A program made the translations under genes and the position numbers. A DNA stretch of 11,152 bases, taken from assembly GCA_036338025.1 (NCBI GenBank), contig JAYZDB010000108.1, forward strand, positions 1 to 11,152, read 5' to 3'. Within the stretch, counting starts at the first letter, position 1. Every line of letters begins with the position of its first letter. This DNA comes from JAYZDB01 sp036338025. GTDB lineage: Bacteria; Planctomycetota; UBA1135; UBA2386. Shown one piece after another: positions 1 to 6,861 of the stretch. The notes beneath the pieces are model-generated. The model made no database searches and was not told the origin of the DNA. It worked only from the letters and a program-made list of their open reading frames with translations.

Positions 1-391
1 CGCTGCCCTGTTCTACCGACAGGTCACGCCTCTGTATCGGACAACCCAGGTGCGTACACTCACCCGACATCGCCAGGAGTTCATCGCTGTCCGGATCCCT
101 GGTGAGAAACACGACTTTCGAGATGCTCTCGACCCGCGGTCCCAGACGGGACTTGTAGCTGATGATAAACTCCTTGATGCCCGAAGAGCCGGCGGCCGGA
201 ACCTCGCGTCGCTTGCAGAGGCGGAACTTGCCAGGACGATTGTCCCTGGTTGGCGAGAGTCCCGTCCGCAGCATCAAGAACAGACCTCCGATGAATGGTG
301 CTGTGCCGAGGAAAATCGTCAAGAAGCCGAGGAAGCCGCGGCGTGTGGTGCCAGTCTGCTCCGCCGTTGTGAGTTTGGGATCCCGGTCCAT
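1..391 (-). CDS. Rieske [2Fe-2S] protein, Tat-exported and membrane-anchored; C-terminus beyond window
   Basis: The reading frame opens at an ATG at 389-391 and runs off the left edge, giving the first 130 residues. An in-frame TAG at 401-403 lies just upstream, so this is the only ATG available; no clear Shine-Dalgarno is visible. The N-terminus has a twin-arginine signal (TTRRGFLGFL, Arg17-Arg18) followed by a hydrophobic segment at about residues 19-41, as in QcrA-type Rieske subunits, where the Tat signal stays as a membrane anchor. Residues 112-117 read CTHLGC, the first cluster-binding box of the Rieske family (C112 and H114 would ligate iron); the second box lies outside the window. 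Known family role: electron transfer from quinol in a cytochrome bc or alternative complex, with the cluster on the outer face of the membrane. The gene follows the sulfatase by 37 bases on the same strand. A cytochrome b gene further downstream would be expected but cannot be seen. A Rieske dioxygenase or arsenite oxidase small subunit is the main alternative. Confidence 0.85.
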   Translation of the reverse strand, partial: MDRDPKLTTAEQTGTTRRGFLGFLTIFLGTAPFIGGLFLMLRTGLSPTRDNRPGKFRLCKRREVPAAGSSGIKEFIISYKSRLGPRVESISKVVFLTRDPDSDELLAMSGECTHLGCPIQRRDLSVEQGS

Positions 392-428
392 AGGCAGAGT
401 CTATGGGAACTCACTTCCGGATGTAGGC

Positions 429-3329
429 CTATCTATCGCGCCGCTTGCGCCGGTAAGAAGCCCCCAGATCCTCGGGCATCTCGGCATGCCATGTACACAG
501 TAGCTTGGAGAGCCGCCCGACAAGGGACGGCTTCGCACCCGACAGGTCCCGGGTTTCTCCAGGGTCCTGCGACAGATCGTAAAGCTGTGCCCCAGCGCCG
601 CTGTACTCGCACAGGAGCTTCCACTGACCCTGCCGAACACACAGATCGGGCAAATTCTCGACGCCATAGAACGCATCGCGATCCGGCGGTCTGCGAAAGA
701 ACACGGGTTGTTGTCGTGAGGCGCGGGAACTGCCCAGGAGCACTTCCGGGAGCGACTCGCCGTCGAACTCCACACCTTTGGCCGGGCTGATCCCCGCAAT
801 CGCCAGCAAGGAAGGCACCAGGTCCATCGCGCAAAACACCGACTCGCTATTGGTCAAACCCCGACTCTTGCGCGAAATGAATCCCGGCCCCCAGACCACC
901 AGCGAAGAACGGATGCCGCCTTCGTAGAGCATGGTCTTGAAGCCGCGGAGCCCGCCTGCCGAACCCGCACCTGGTTCAGGGCCGTTGTCCGAACACACCA
1001 GGATCAGCGTGTTGTCTCGCAATGCCTTGTTGCCGCGCACGTAGTCAAACAAGACCCCGAGTTGCTCATCCATGGTGTCCAACACGCCGTGGTAGAGCTG
1101 CCGCTTGCTGCTATCGCCGCGCCGCGCCTTGGGTGGGAAGAACGGTGAGTGCACGTCGTCCGGCCACAGGTTGACATAGAACGGCCGCTTTTGACGTTCT
1201 GCACGCTGGATGAATTTCAGCGCTGCGCTGGTGAAGGACTCGGTGACCTTGGACCGATCGACGTGGGAGATCTTGCCGCGCCCGAGCTTGTGGGAGCCGA
1301 GCGCGTGCACCCGTGTCGGTTTGCCGTCGTAGGAATCCTTGAGTGCCAACACGCGCGGCCCAAGCCCCTCGAAGTTGGTCAAGGACGCCTCGAATCCGTA
1401 TTCCGTGATCAGCGGAGCATCCCCAACATCGCGCTGTCCTCCCATGTGCCACTTGCCGAAATGGCCGGTCGCGTAGCCGGCGTCGTTCAGCATGCGGGCC
1501 AGCATCGGGGCCTTCGGATCGAGCCACTGGGCCATCCCTCGCGCGATGTTGCGCTTGCGGTTGTCCAGGTAGGAGGTGATCCGCCAACGCTGCGGATACT
1601 GGCCGGTCGAGATCGCGACCCGTGACGGCGAGCAGATCGGCGAGTTGACGTAGAACTGTTCGAATCGGACCCCCTCGGCCGCCAGGCGATCGATGTTCTG
1701 CGTCTCGACAGCCTGGTTGCCGAAGCAAGAGAAGTCTCCCCAACCCATGTCGTCGATGAACGCGAGGATGATGTTGGGCCGCGCTTCGCCAGCCAAGGGA
1801 TCTGGCGACTTGTAGCCCTTGGGCAGGTACGGCGTCTTGCCTTCATTCTCCTGCGCTTGTCCCGGTGTGCTCCGCCCCTGTCGCACGTACTGCCGCAGCA
1901 GATCGAGCAGACGATCCACCACCTCTGGATGCTTGTCCACCAGGTTGGTCGTCTCGCCAATGTCCTGGTCCAGGTCGAAGAGTTGGAGCAAGGGCCCGCC
2001 ACTCTTGAAGGCTGCGGGCGGCCGCGGCTTGCTCCACCCTCCCGACCCCGGACATAGACACAGCTTCCACTTGCCGGCCCGGATGGCGAACGAACCGTTG
2101 ATCGAGTGATGCACCGTCGCCTCGCGCACCTGCCCCGGCTCGCCACGCAGAGCCGGAAGGAAGCTGACACTGTCCTCTCCGGCGGTATCGGGCAGCGGTG
2201 TCCCGACGATTTCGGAACAGGTCCGCAGCAGGTCGGTCAAACAGATCGTCGCCTCGGATTGTCCGCCTGCCTTGACCACCCCCGGCCAGCGGGCGAGGAA
2301 GGGCACATGGTGTCCGCCCTCGTAGATATCCGCCTTGTGGCCCCGAAACACGTGACTCGGATCATGGCCGAACTTCTCAAGTTCCTCAAAACGTGCGCGC
2401 GGTGAACAGCCATTGTCAGCCGTCACGATCAGCAAGGTATTGTCCGCGACCCCGGCCTTGTCGAGAGCCTTCATCACCTGGCCCACCGTGTCATCCACCT
2501 GCAACACGAAGTCACCGTACGGGTTCGTCTTGCTCTTGCCGCGAAACTCCTCGGTCGGGAGGATCGGCGTGTGCGGAGCCGGCAAGGCGAGGTAGAGGAA
2601 GAACGGTTCCTTGGTGGCCGCACGCCTGGCGATGTGATCGACCGCCCGCCTGGTGAAGTTCGGCAGGACGTCCTCGTGCTCAAAGTCGGACCCGGTCTTG
2701 CCCTTGCGCCAAAATCCCTGGTAGTCCTTGTTCTGCGTGCTGCGATTCGGCGCGGCGGTCACCTTGCCGTTCTCGACGTAGACATACGGCGCCATATCCA
2801 GGGAACCGTTGTGGCAATAGTAGTAGTCGAAGCCGTTCGCCGACGGCCCGAAGGTCACCGGCTTGCTGAAGTCGATGTTTTTGCCCGACTTGCCAAAGTC
2901 CATCCCGAGGTGCCACTTGCCGATGCAGGCAGTGTGGTAGCCGTGTTCTTTCAGGTACGAAGCCACCGTCATGCGGGCCGGATCGATCAGGTGCTGCGAG
3001 GCGCCGCCGAGAACACCGCGCTTGAGGCGCGACCGCCAGGAGTAGCGCCCGGTGATCACCCCGTAGCGGGTCGGGGTGCAAACCCCCGAACCGGAGTGCG
3101 CGTCGGTGAAGGCCATACCCTGGCCGGCCAGGCGATCCATGTGGGTGGTGCGCCAGGCGGAGCGACTGTTCATGCAGGACACGTCACCGTAGCCCATGTC
3201 GTCCGCCAGGATGTAGACGATGTTGGGCCGGGCTGCCGGCTTGTTGGATGCATCTTGAGCCCTTGCGTTGCTACTGAGCAGCACACACACCGGGACGAGC
3301 GAGGCCACCAGCCAAAGGGGACGATTCAT
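429..3329 (-). CDS. Secreted tandem sulfatase: two complete type I sulfatase domains in one polypeptide
   Basis: A 966-residue exported protein with two arylsulfatase domains in tandem. I chose the ATG at 3329 because a GGAG lies 8 bases upstream and it begins a classic signal peptide (residues 1-24, cleavage near NARA|Q); a longer frame to 3395 has neither. Domain 1 (about 34-485) has metal ligands D43/D44, the formylglycine core CTPTR at 84-88, GKWH with K138 and H140, H253 in APHTP, D305-N306 and K332. Domain 2 (about 516-950) repeats the set: D526/D527, CSPSR at 566-570, K626/H628, H727, D781-N782 and K798. Both halves therefore look catalytically competent. A hydrophilic linker (about 486-515) joins them. 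In the known family, such enzymes hydrolyse sulfate esters on polysaccharides or glycosaminoglycans after cysteine is converted to formylglycine by FGE/SumF or anSME, neither of which is in this window. It lies 87 bases after rarA and 37 bases before the Rieske gene. The substrate cannot be told from sequence. Confidence 0.92.
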   Translation of the reverse strand: MNRPLWLVASLVPVCVLLSSNARAQDASNKPAARPNIVYILADDMGYGDVSCMNSRSAWRTTHMDRLAGQGMAFTDAHSGSGVCTPTRYGVITGRYSWRSRLKRGVLGGASQHLIDPARMTVASYLKEHGYHTACIGKWHLGMDFGKSGKNIDFSKPVTFGPSANGFDYYYCHNGSLDMAPYVYVENGKVTAAPNRSTQNKDYQGFWRKGKTGSDFEHEDVLPNFTRRAVDHIARRAATKEPFFLYLALPAPHTPILPTEEFRGKSKTNPYGDFVLQVDDTVGQVMKALDKAGVADNTLLIVTADNGCSPRARFEELEKFGHDPSHVFRGHKADIYEGGHHVPFLARWPGVVKAGGQSEATICLTDLLRTCSEIVGTPLPDTAGEDSVSFLPALRGEPGQVREATVHHSINGSFAIRAGKWKLCLCPGSGGWSKPRPPAAFKSGGPLLQLFDLDQDIGETTNLVDKHPEVVDRLLDLLRQYVRQGRSTPGQAQENEGKTPYLPKGYKSPDPLAGEARPNIILAFIDDMGWGDFSCFGNQAVETQNIDRLAAEGVRFEQFYVNSPICSPSRVAISTGQYPQRWRITSYLDNRKRNIARGMAQWLDPKAPMLARMLNDAGYATGHFGKWHMGGQRDVGDAPLITEYGFEASLTNFEGLGPRVLALKDSYDGKPTRVHALGSHKLGRGKISHVDRSKVTESFTSAALKFIQRAERQKRPFYVNLWPDDVHSPFFPPKARRGDSSKRQLYHGVLDTMDEQLGVLFDYVRGNKALRDNTLILVCSDNGPEPGAGSAGGLRGFKTMLYEGGIRSSLVVWGPGFISRKSRGLTNSESVFCAMDLVPSLLAIAGISPAKGVEFDGESLPEVLLGSSRASRQQPVFFRRPPDRDAFYGVENLPDLCVRQGQWKLLCEYSGAGAQLYDLSQDPGETRDLSGAKPSLVGRLSKLLCTWHAEMPEDLGASYRRKRRDR

Positions 3330-3416
3330 CGGGCAGACTCCGAGGTTCGAGGTTGGGAATACCCAGAGTTGACGAGAGGAGTCCCGGAGATTCAATCCCG
3401 ACCTTGAGGACCGGCC

Positions 3417-4724
3417 TTACTCATCGCGACCCTCGCGCAAATGGTCGGCAGACGCCATCCGATCGATGACCTTGGCCTCAAAGCCACGGCCGGTCGGCTT
3501 GAAGAAGACCTGGCCCTTGAGGTCTTCCGGCAGGCACTGCATCGGGGCCACGCCATCTTCACAGTCGTGGGCGTAGCGGTAGCCGACCCCGTGGCCGAGT
3601 TCCTTGGCGAGGCCGGTGACGGCGTTGCGCAACTGCAACGGGATCTGGTGTTGTTCACCCTCCCGGACGAGTTCGGTGGCGGCGCTGATGGCGCGGTAGA
3701 CCGCGTTGCTCTTCGGCGCCTGCGCCAGGTAGATCGCGGCCTCGGTCAAGGGCAGACGTCCTTCCGGCAAACCCAGGTTCTGGACCGCGACCAGCGCGCT
3801 GGTCGCGACCTGCAAGGCCATCGGGTCTGCCAATCCGATGTCCTCAGCCGCCATCGCCACCATCCGCCGCGCTGGCTGCAGCGGATCGACGCCAGCTTCC
3901 AGCATGCGGGCCATCCAGTAGACACAGGCCTGCACATCCGAGTTGCGCAGACTCTTATGGAAGGCGCTGAGCAGGTCGTAGTGCTGATCGCCGGACTTGT
4001 CGTGGATCAGGGTGCGGTGCTGGGCCGCCTCGGTCAGCGAGTCCACCGTGATCGTGCCACCTTCATCAGTGATGTTCGAGCAGGCCTCGAGGATGGTCAG
4101 GGCACGCCGGGCATCACCGCCGGCCAACATGGTCAGTCGTTCGACCGCCGCGTCATCGATGGAGAGAGCCTGTTTGCCCAATCCCCGCATCGCATCATCC
4201 AAGGCGCGGCGGATGACTTCGGCCACGCAGTCGGGCGCCAGACCGCTCAGTTGCAAGACCCGGCACCTCGACAACAGGGGCGCGATGACCGAGAACGCCG
4301 GGTTCTCGGTAGTCGCCCCGATCAGCACCACCTTGCCACTCTCGACCAGCGGCAAGAAGGCATCCTGCTGGGCCTTGTTGAAGCGATGGATCTCATCGAC
4401 GAACAAGAGGGTGCCCTTGCCTTCCATCCGCCGAACCTCGTCGGCGCGTTCGACAGCAGCCCGCACATCCTTGATGCCGTTGAGTACCGCGGAGAACTGC
4501 TCGAAGTTCCGGTTCGACGCGCGCGCGATCAACAGGGCCAGGGTGGTCTTGCCGACCCCGGGCGGTCCAAACAGGATCAGCGACCCGGCCTTGCCTTCTT
4601 CGATCGCCTCCCGCAGTGCCTTGCCGGGTCCGAGCAGCTGGTCCTGGCCGAGGAACTCGTCGAGATCGAGCGGCCGCATCCGATCAGCGAGCGGTTTCTG
4701 CACCGGTTTTTCAAACAGGCTCAT
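3417..4724 (-). CDS. rarA: Replication-associated recombination protein A (RarA/MgsA AAA+ ATPase)
   Basis: A 435-residue AAA+ ATPase, the usual length for the RarA/MgsA/WRNIP1 family, which acts at stalled replication forks with SSB and the clamp-loader machinery. Seen in sequence: an N-terminal PLADRMRP segment followed by a GQDQLLG box; Walker A GPPGVGKT at 53-60; Walker B with DEIHRF at 110-115; sensor 1 GATTENP at 136-142; a probable arginine finger in SRC at 152-154; a GGDARRAL sensor-2 helix near 202-209. The C-terminal half carries the family's tetramerisation/MgsA region, with AEDIGLADP at 293-301 and a GYRYAHD motif near 381-387. The ATG at 4724 was chosen because GGAGG lies 8 bases upstream (inside the preceding gene) and the protein then starts like other RarA proteins (MSLFEKP). 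Its ATG overlaps the TGA of the upstream methyltransferase gene (ATGA), implying translational coupling. A longer frame to 4907 is only the reverse shadow of that gene. Confidence 0.96.
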   Translation of the reverse strand: MSLFEKPVQKPLADRMRPLDLDEFLGQDQLLGPGKALREAIEEGKAGSLILFGPPGVGKTTLALLIARASNRNFEQFSAVLNGIKDVRAAVERADEVRRMEGKGTLLFVDEIHRFNKAQQDAFLPLVESGKVVLIGATTENPAFSVIAPLLSRCRVLQLSGLAPDCVAEVIRRALDDAMRGLGKQALSIDDAAVERLTMLAGGDARRALTILEACSNITDEGGTITVDSLTEAAQHRTLIHDKSGDQHYDLLSAFHKSLRNSDVQACVYWMARMLEAGVDPLQPARRMVAMAAEDIGLADPMALQVATSALVAVQNLGLPEGRLPLTEAAIYLAQAPKSNAVYRAISAATELVREGEQHQIPLQLRNAVTGLAKELGHGVGYRYAHDCEDGVAPMQCLPEDLKGQVFFKPTGRGFEAKVIDRMASADHLREGRDE

Positions 4725-5527
4725 CGACGCTGCCTCCGCGCTTCGAACAACAAGACGCCAGCAGCGACCGCGACGTTCAAACTCTCGACGGATTCGACCA
4801 GTGGCACCACCACCCGATCGTGGCTCGCGTCCACCAAGACCTGCGGAATTCCGCTGCCCTCGGCGCCGACAACCAAGGCGGTCGGCTGGGTCAGATCGAC
4901 ATCCCAACAGTGCCGGGCGTCCTGGAGGTCCGCAGCGACCAGGATGCGCAACCCAGCGCCTTGCAGACTCTCGATGCAGGCCGACTCGTCCAGACCTGCC
5001 AACACTGGCAGGCGGAACACGCTGCCAGCACTGCCCCGCAAGGCCTTGTCACGGTATGGATCGGCAGATCCCTCGACCACCAGCATGCCGGTCGCGCCCG
5101 CCGCCTCGGCGCTGCGCACCAGGGCCCCGAGGTTACCGGGATCCCGCACACCGGAAGCCACCACCAACAGCGGCGTGGTCTGCCCATCTCCGAGCAGGTC
5201 CGCGAAGCCATGCTGAGGCCGACGCAAGACCAGGCTGATTCCCTGGTGGGTCGAGAGCAGGGACAGCCGACCGAGCACCTTGTCGGAGCACTCGTGAACC
5301 TCGTAGTCCCGACCACCGGCAGTGATCGCATCGAGGATCGCCTGGCCATTTCCGGCCGTCAGCAATCTGGGCGACCAGGCCGCCTCGACCACGGGCCGCC
5401 CGGCTCCCAGGGCTTCCAGCACCAAGCGACGCCCTTCGGCGACCATCAAGCCCGGCGCCTCACCTTGCGCCGCCGCCCGAAAGCGGCGGATCAGGGGGTT
5501 CTTTGTCGATTGGATCGGAGAGTCCAT
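4721..5527 (-). CDS. TrmH/SpoU-family RNA 2'-O-ribose methyltransferase
   Basis: A 268-residue SPOUT-class enzyme that would transfer a methyl group from S-adenosylmethionine to a ribose 2'-OH of rRNA or tRNA. The N-terminal part (about 7-100) fits the SpoU substrate-binding domain. The C-terminal trefoil-knot domain shows all three family motifs: motif 1 VRDPGNLGALVRSAEAAG (127-144, with N132 and R138), motif 2 LVVGAEGSGIP (218-228, with E223), and motif 3 around 241-263 with the conserved SLNV at 249-252. This pattern is typical of RlmB/TsnR/YsgA-like proteins; the exact target nucleotide cannot be read from the sequence, so I give no symbol. The start is the ATG at 5527; no Shine-Dalgarno precedes it. 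Its stop codon overlaps the rarA start by four bases, so the two are almost certainly co-transcribed. It faces away from the membrane protein gene at 5608. Confidence 0.93.
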   Translation of the reverse strand: MDSPIQSTKNPLIRRFRAAAQGEAPGLMVAEGRRLVLEALGAGRPVVEAAWSPRLLTAGNGQAILDAITAGGRDYEVHECSDKVLGRLSLLSTHQGISLVLRRPQHGFADLLGDGQTTPLLVVASGVRDPGNLGALVRSAEAAGATGMLVVEGSADPYRDKALRGSAGSVFRLPVLAGLDESACIESLQGAGLRILVAADLQDARHCWDVDLTQPTALVVGAEGSGIPQVLVDASHDRVVVPLVESVESLNVAVAAGVLLFEARRQRR

Positions 5528-5607
5528 GAAAATACTTTTGGCTAGCGACGCAGAGGATCATCGTACACTCCACGCTCTCAGAACCCCGCACAAGATGCGG
5601 TCCCGGC
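5528..5607. promoter_or_regulatory. Divergent intergenic region between the methyltransferase and a membrane protein gene
   Basis: Eighty bases separate two divergently transcribed genes, so promoters for both should lie here or inside the gene starts. I see only weak -10-like hexamers facing each other (TACACT at 5564-5569 on plus; TACGAT from 5565 to 5560 on minus) and no convincing -35 partner at normal spacing. A perfect 5-bp inverted repeat, CCGCA at 5586-5590 and TGCGG at 5596-5600, would form a small hairpin just before the membrane protein's start codon; its meaning is unknown. The function is inferred from layout, not from a recognised site. Confidence 0.35.
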
Positions 5608-6543
5608 ATGCTCATCTCTCCCGCCCTCATCCCCGGCGCCATCGAACTCGGCATCTTGTTGATCCTGCTGGCTGGTGGTATCACCGTGGCCGTCCTCGCG
5701 AATCGGAGCAGAGCCCCGAGGAAAGGTCGGCAATCCCAGGCACCGGCCAAGGACTCGGTAGGAGCGGCCACGGGCTCGGCGTGGGCAACCACCCTCGCGA
5801 CGCCAACCCTGCTGGTGCCGGCCCTGATCGCCGGACTGCTGGCTTGCATCACCTGCAATGTGGATGGCTGGGGGTCCTGGGTCTCGGACAACCCTTTCGG
5901 ACTCGAAAAGCGGGACAACGCCGAGACCAATACCTGGATGCTGCTCGTGATGTCCGTCACGCTGGCAGGCTATGTCGGCCTCCTCACCGCCTACCACCAC
6001 TCCGGCAAGGCGAACAGTGGGCACTTCCTGGCCGGCATCAAGGACCACACGATCACCTTCCTGCTCGCCAAGCTGGCGATCGCTGCCTGGGCGAGCTTCG
6101 TCTCCACCGGGCTCGGCGTGGATGAACCGGTGTTCGCGGTGCTCTACCTGGCCCCAAGCCTGCTGCTCGCACCACTGCTGGGGACCGCGGCGCTCCATCC
6201 TCGACAGCCGCTGCGTGCCATCAGCGCCGCCTTCGATCGGAGATGGGATCTCCCCCACACCAGCCGCCTGGTTCTCTTCCAGGCCATCGTACTGATCGTC
6301 CTGTGGGAGTTGTTCTCATTCTTCACCTTGAGCGGGACACGCTTTTCAGATTCCGTCATCCTCCTGGCACAGGACACCTCGGCGCTGTCCTTCAACGCAT
6401 TCCCCATGATGCCCTTGTCGGGAGTGTCGATGTCTTCGCTAGACATACTGGAAGGGACCTTGTGCACAGCGCTCGCGATGATCCTGAGCACTGCGTTCAT
6501 GCACGCCCACTTTCGGCGCGTACTGCAACAACCACGTCGATGA
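5608..6543 (+). CDS. Polytopic membrane protein of unknown function
   Basis: A 311-residue protein I do not recognise. Hydrophobic stretches suggest six or seven membrane segments, at about residues 9-31, 63-83, 109-129, 147-168, 174-195, 220-240 and 278-298. A basic, polar loop (about 32-62, rich in Arg, Lys, Gln and Ala) follows the first segment and is probably cytoplasmic. Between segments 2 and 3 is a hydrophilic stretch with NPFGLEKRDNAETN, and between 3 and 4 a loop with YHHSGK. A C-x-x-C (C80, C83) ends segment 2. There is no signal peptide separate from the first segment. The start is the first ATG in frame and lacks a clear ribosome binding site. The gene stands alone on its strand, divergent from the methyltransferase and directly abutting the stop codon of the convergent lipoprotein gene. 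No transporter or enzyme signature was identified. Codon use resembles the neighbours, so I see no sign of transfer. Confidence 0.8.
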   Translation: MLISPALIPGAIELGILLILLAGGITVAVLANRSRAPRKGRQSQAPAKDSVGAATGSAWATTLATPTLLVPALIAGLLACITCNVDGWGSWVSDNPFGLEKRDNAETNTWMLLVMSVTLAGYVGLLTAYHHSGKANSGHFLAGIKDHTITFLLAKLAIAAWASFVSTGLGVDEPVFAVLYLAPSLLLAPLLGTAALHPRQPLRAISAAFDRRWDLPHTSRLVLFQAIVLIVLWELFSFFTLSGTRFSDSVILLAQDTSALSFNAFPMMPLSGVSMSSLDILEGTLCTALAMILSTAFMHAHFRRVLQQPRR

Positions 6544-6801
6544 TCAGCGGCATCGATGCCGGACACTGTGTCCGTGCGCGTGATGATGGTGATGGTGGTA
6601 GTGACCGTAGTTGTCGAGCACCGACAGCTGCACCGGCATGGTGACCGCGTCCAGGGTCAGGGAGACCGGCGTCAACAGCGCCTTGTCCCGAGGCCGCATA
6701 TCGCTGGCCCACAACCCCGTGGTGAAGCAACTCTGCAGTGACAGGCACAGGGTCAAACCGAGAGTGACGGGGAGCAGACGGAATCGCTTGGTATTTGCCA
6801 T
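6544..6801 (-). CDS. Small YceK-like lipoprotein with natural hexahistidine tail
   Basis: An 85-residue exported protein. The N-terminus has basic residues (K5, R6, R8), a hydrophobic core, then LQSC with C25 as a plausible lipidated cysteine (the Gln before Ser is not ideal for a lipobox). The middle, TPVSLTLDAVTMPVQL at 44-59, resembles the core of the YceK/YidQ (DUF1375) small lipoproteins, where a similar Pro/Asp pattern recurs; this similarity is from memory and moderate. The C-terminus is strikingly His-rich: H67, H69-H74 consecutively, H76, H78 and H82, with Asn64, Tyr65 and Tyr68 nearby. The start ATG at 6801 has a strong GAGGA about 7 bases upstream, one of the few clear ribosome binding sites in the window, which supports a real gene. 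It is 60 bases after gluQ on the same strand. Its stop abuts that of the convergent gene. Metal binding or envelope metal buffering is a guess only. Confidence 0.7.
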   Translation of the reverse strand: MANTKRFRLLPVTLGLTLCLSLQSCFTTGLWASDMRPRDKALLTPVSLTLDAVTMPVQLSVLDNYGHYHHHHHHAHGHSVRHRCR

Positions 6802-6861
6802 ATCAGTATCCTCATCGGCTCAAACGCCAGCATCCGCCCAGCGTGGCAGCCAGCCGAAATA

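Noticed and set aside
3330..3395. Upstream extension of the sulfatase by 22 residues
   Set aside because: The extra residues would hide the signal peptide; the ATG at 3329 has a GGAG at good spacing.
2571..3407. Open frame of 278 codons on the plus strand antisense to the first sulfatase domain
   Set aside because: It is a mirror of the sulfatase coding sequence, where both catalytic motif sets are intact; no family resemblance in the antisense peptide.
3330..3416. Possible terminator or promoter in the gap between rarA and the sulfatase
   Set aside because: Only a short direct repeat (GAGGTTC/GAGGTTG near 3342-3355) is visible; there is no stem with a T-run and no -35/-10 pair at proper spacing.
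3441..5216. Open frame of 591 codons on the plus strand antisense to rarA and the methyltransferase
   Set aside because: It crosses two well-recognised genes on the other strand, its translation has no recognisable domain, and long antisense frames are common opposite GC-rich genes with GC-rich third positions.
5586..5600. Small hairpin CCGCA/TGCGG as a possible riboswitch or terminator
   Set aside because: Five base pairs only, no U-tract and no conserved leader motif; mentioned in the intergenic entry but not called as an element.
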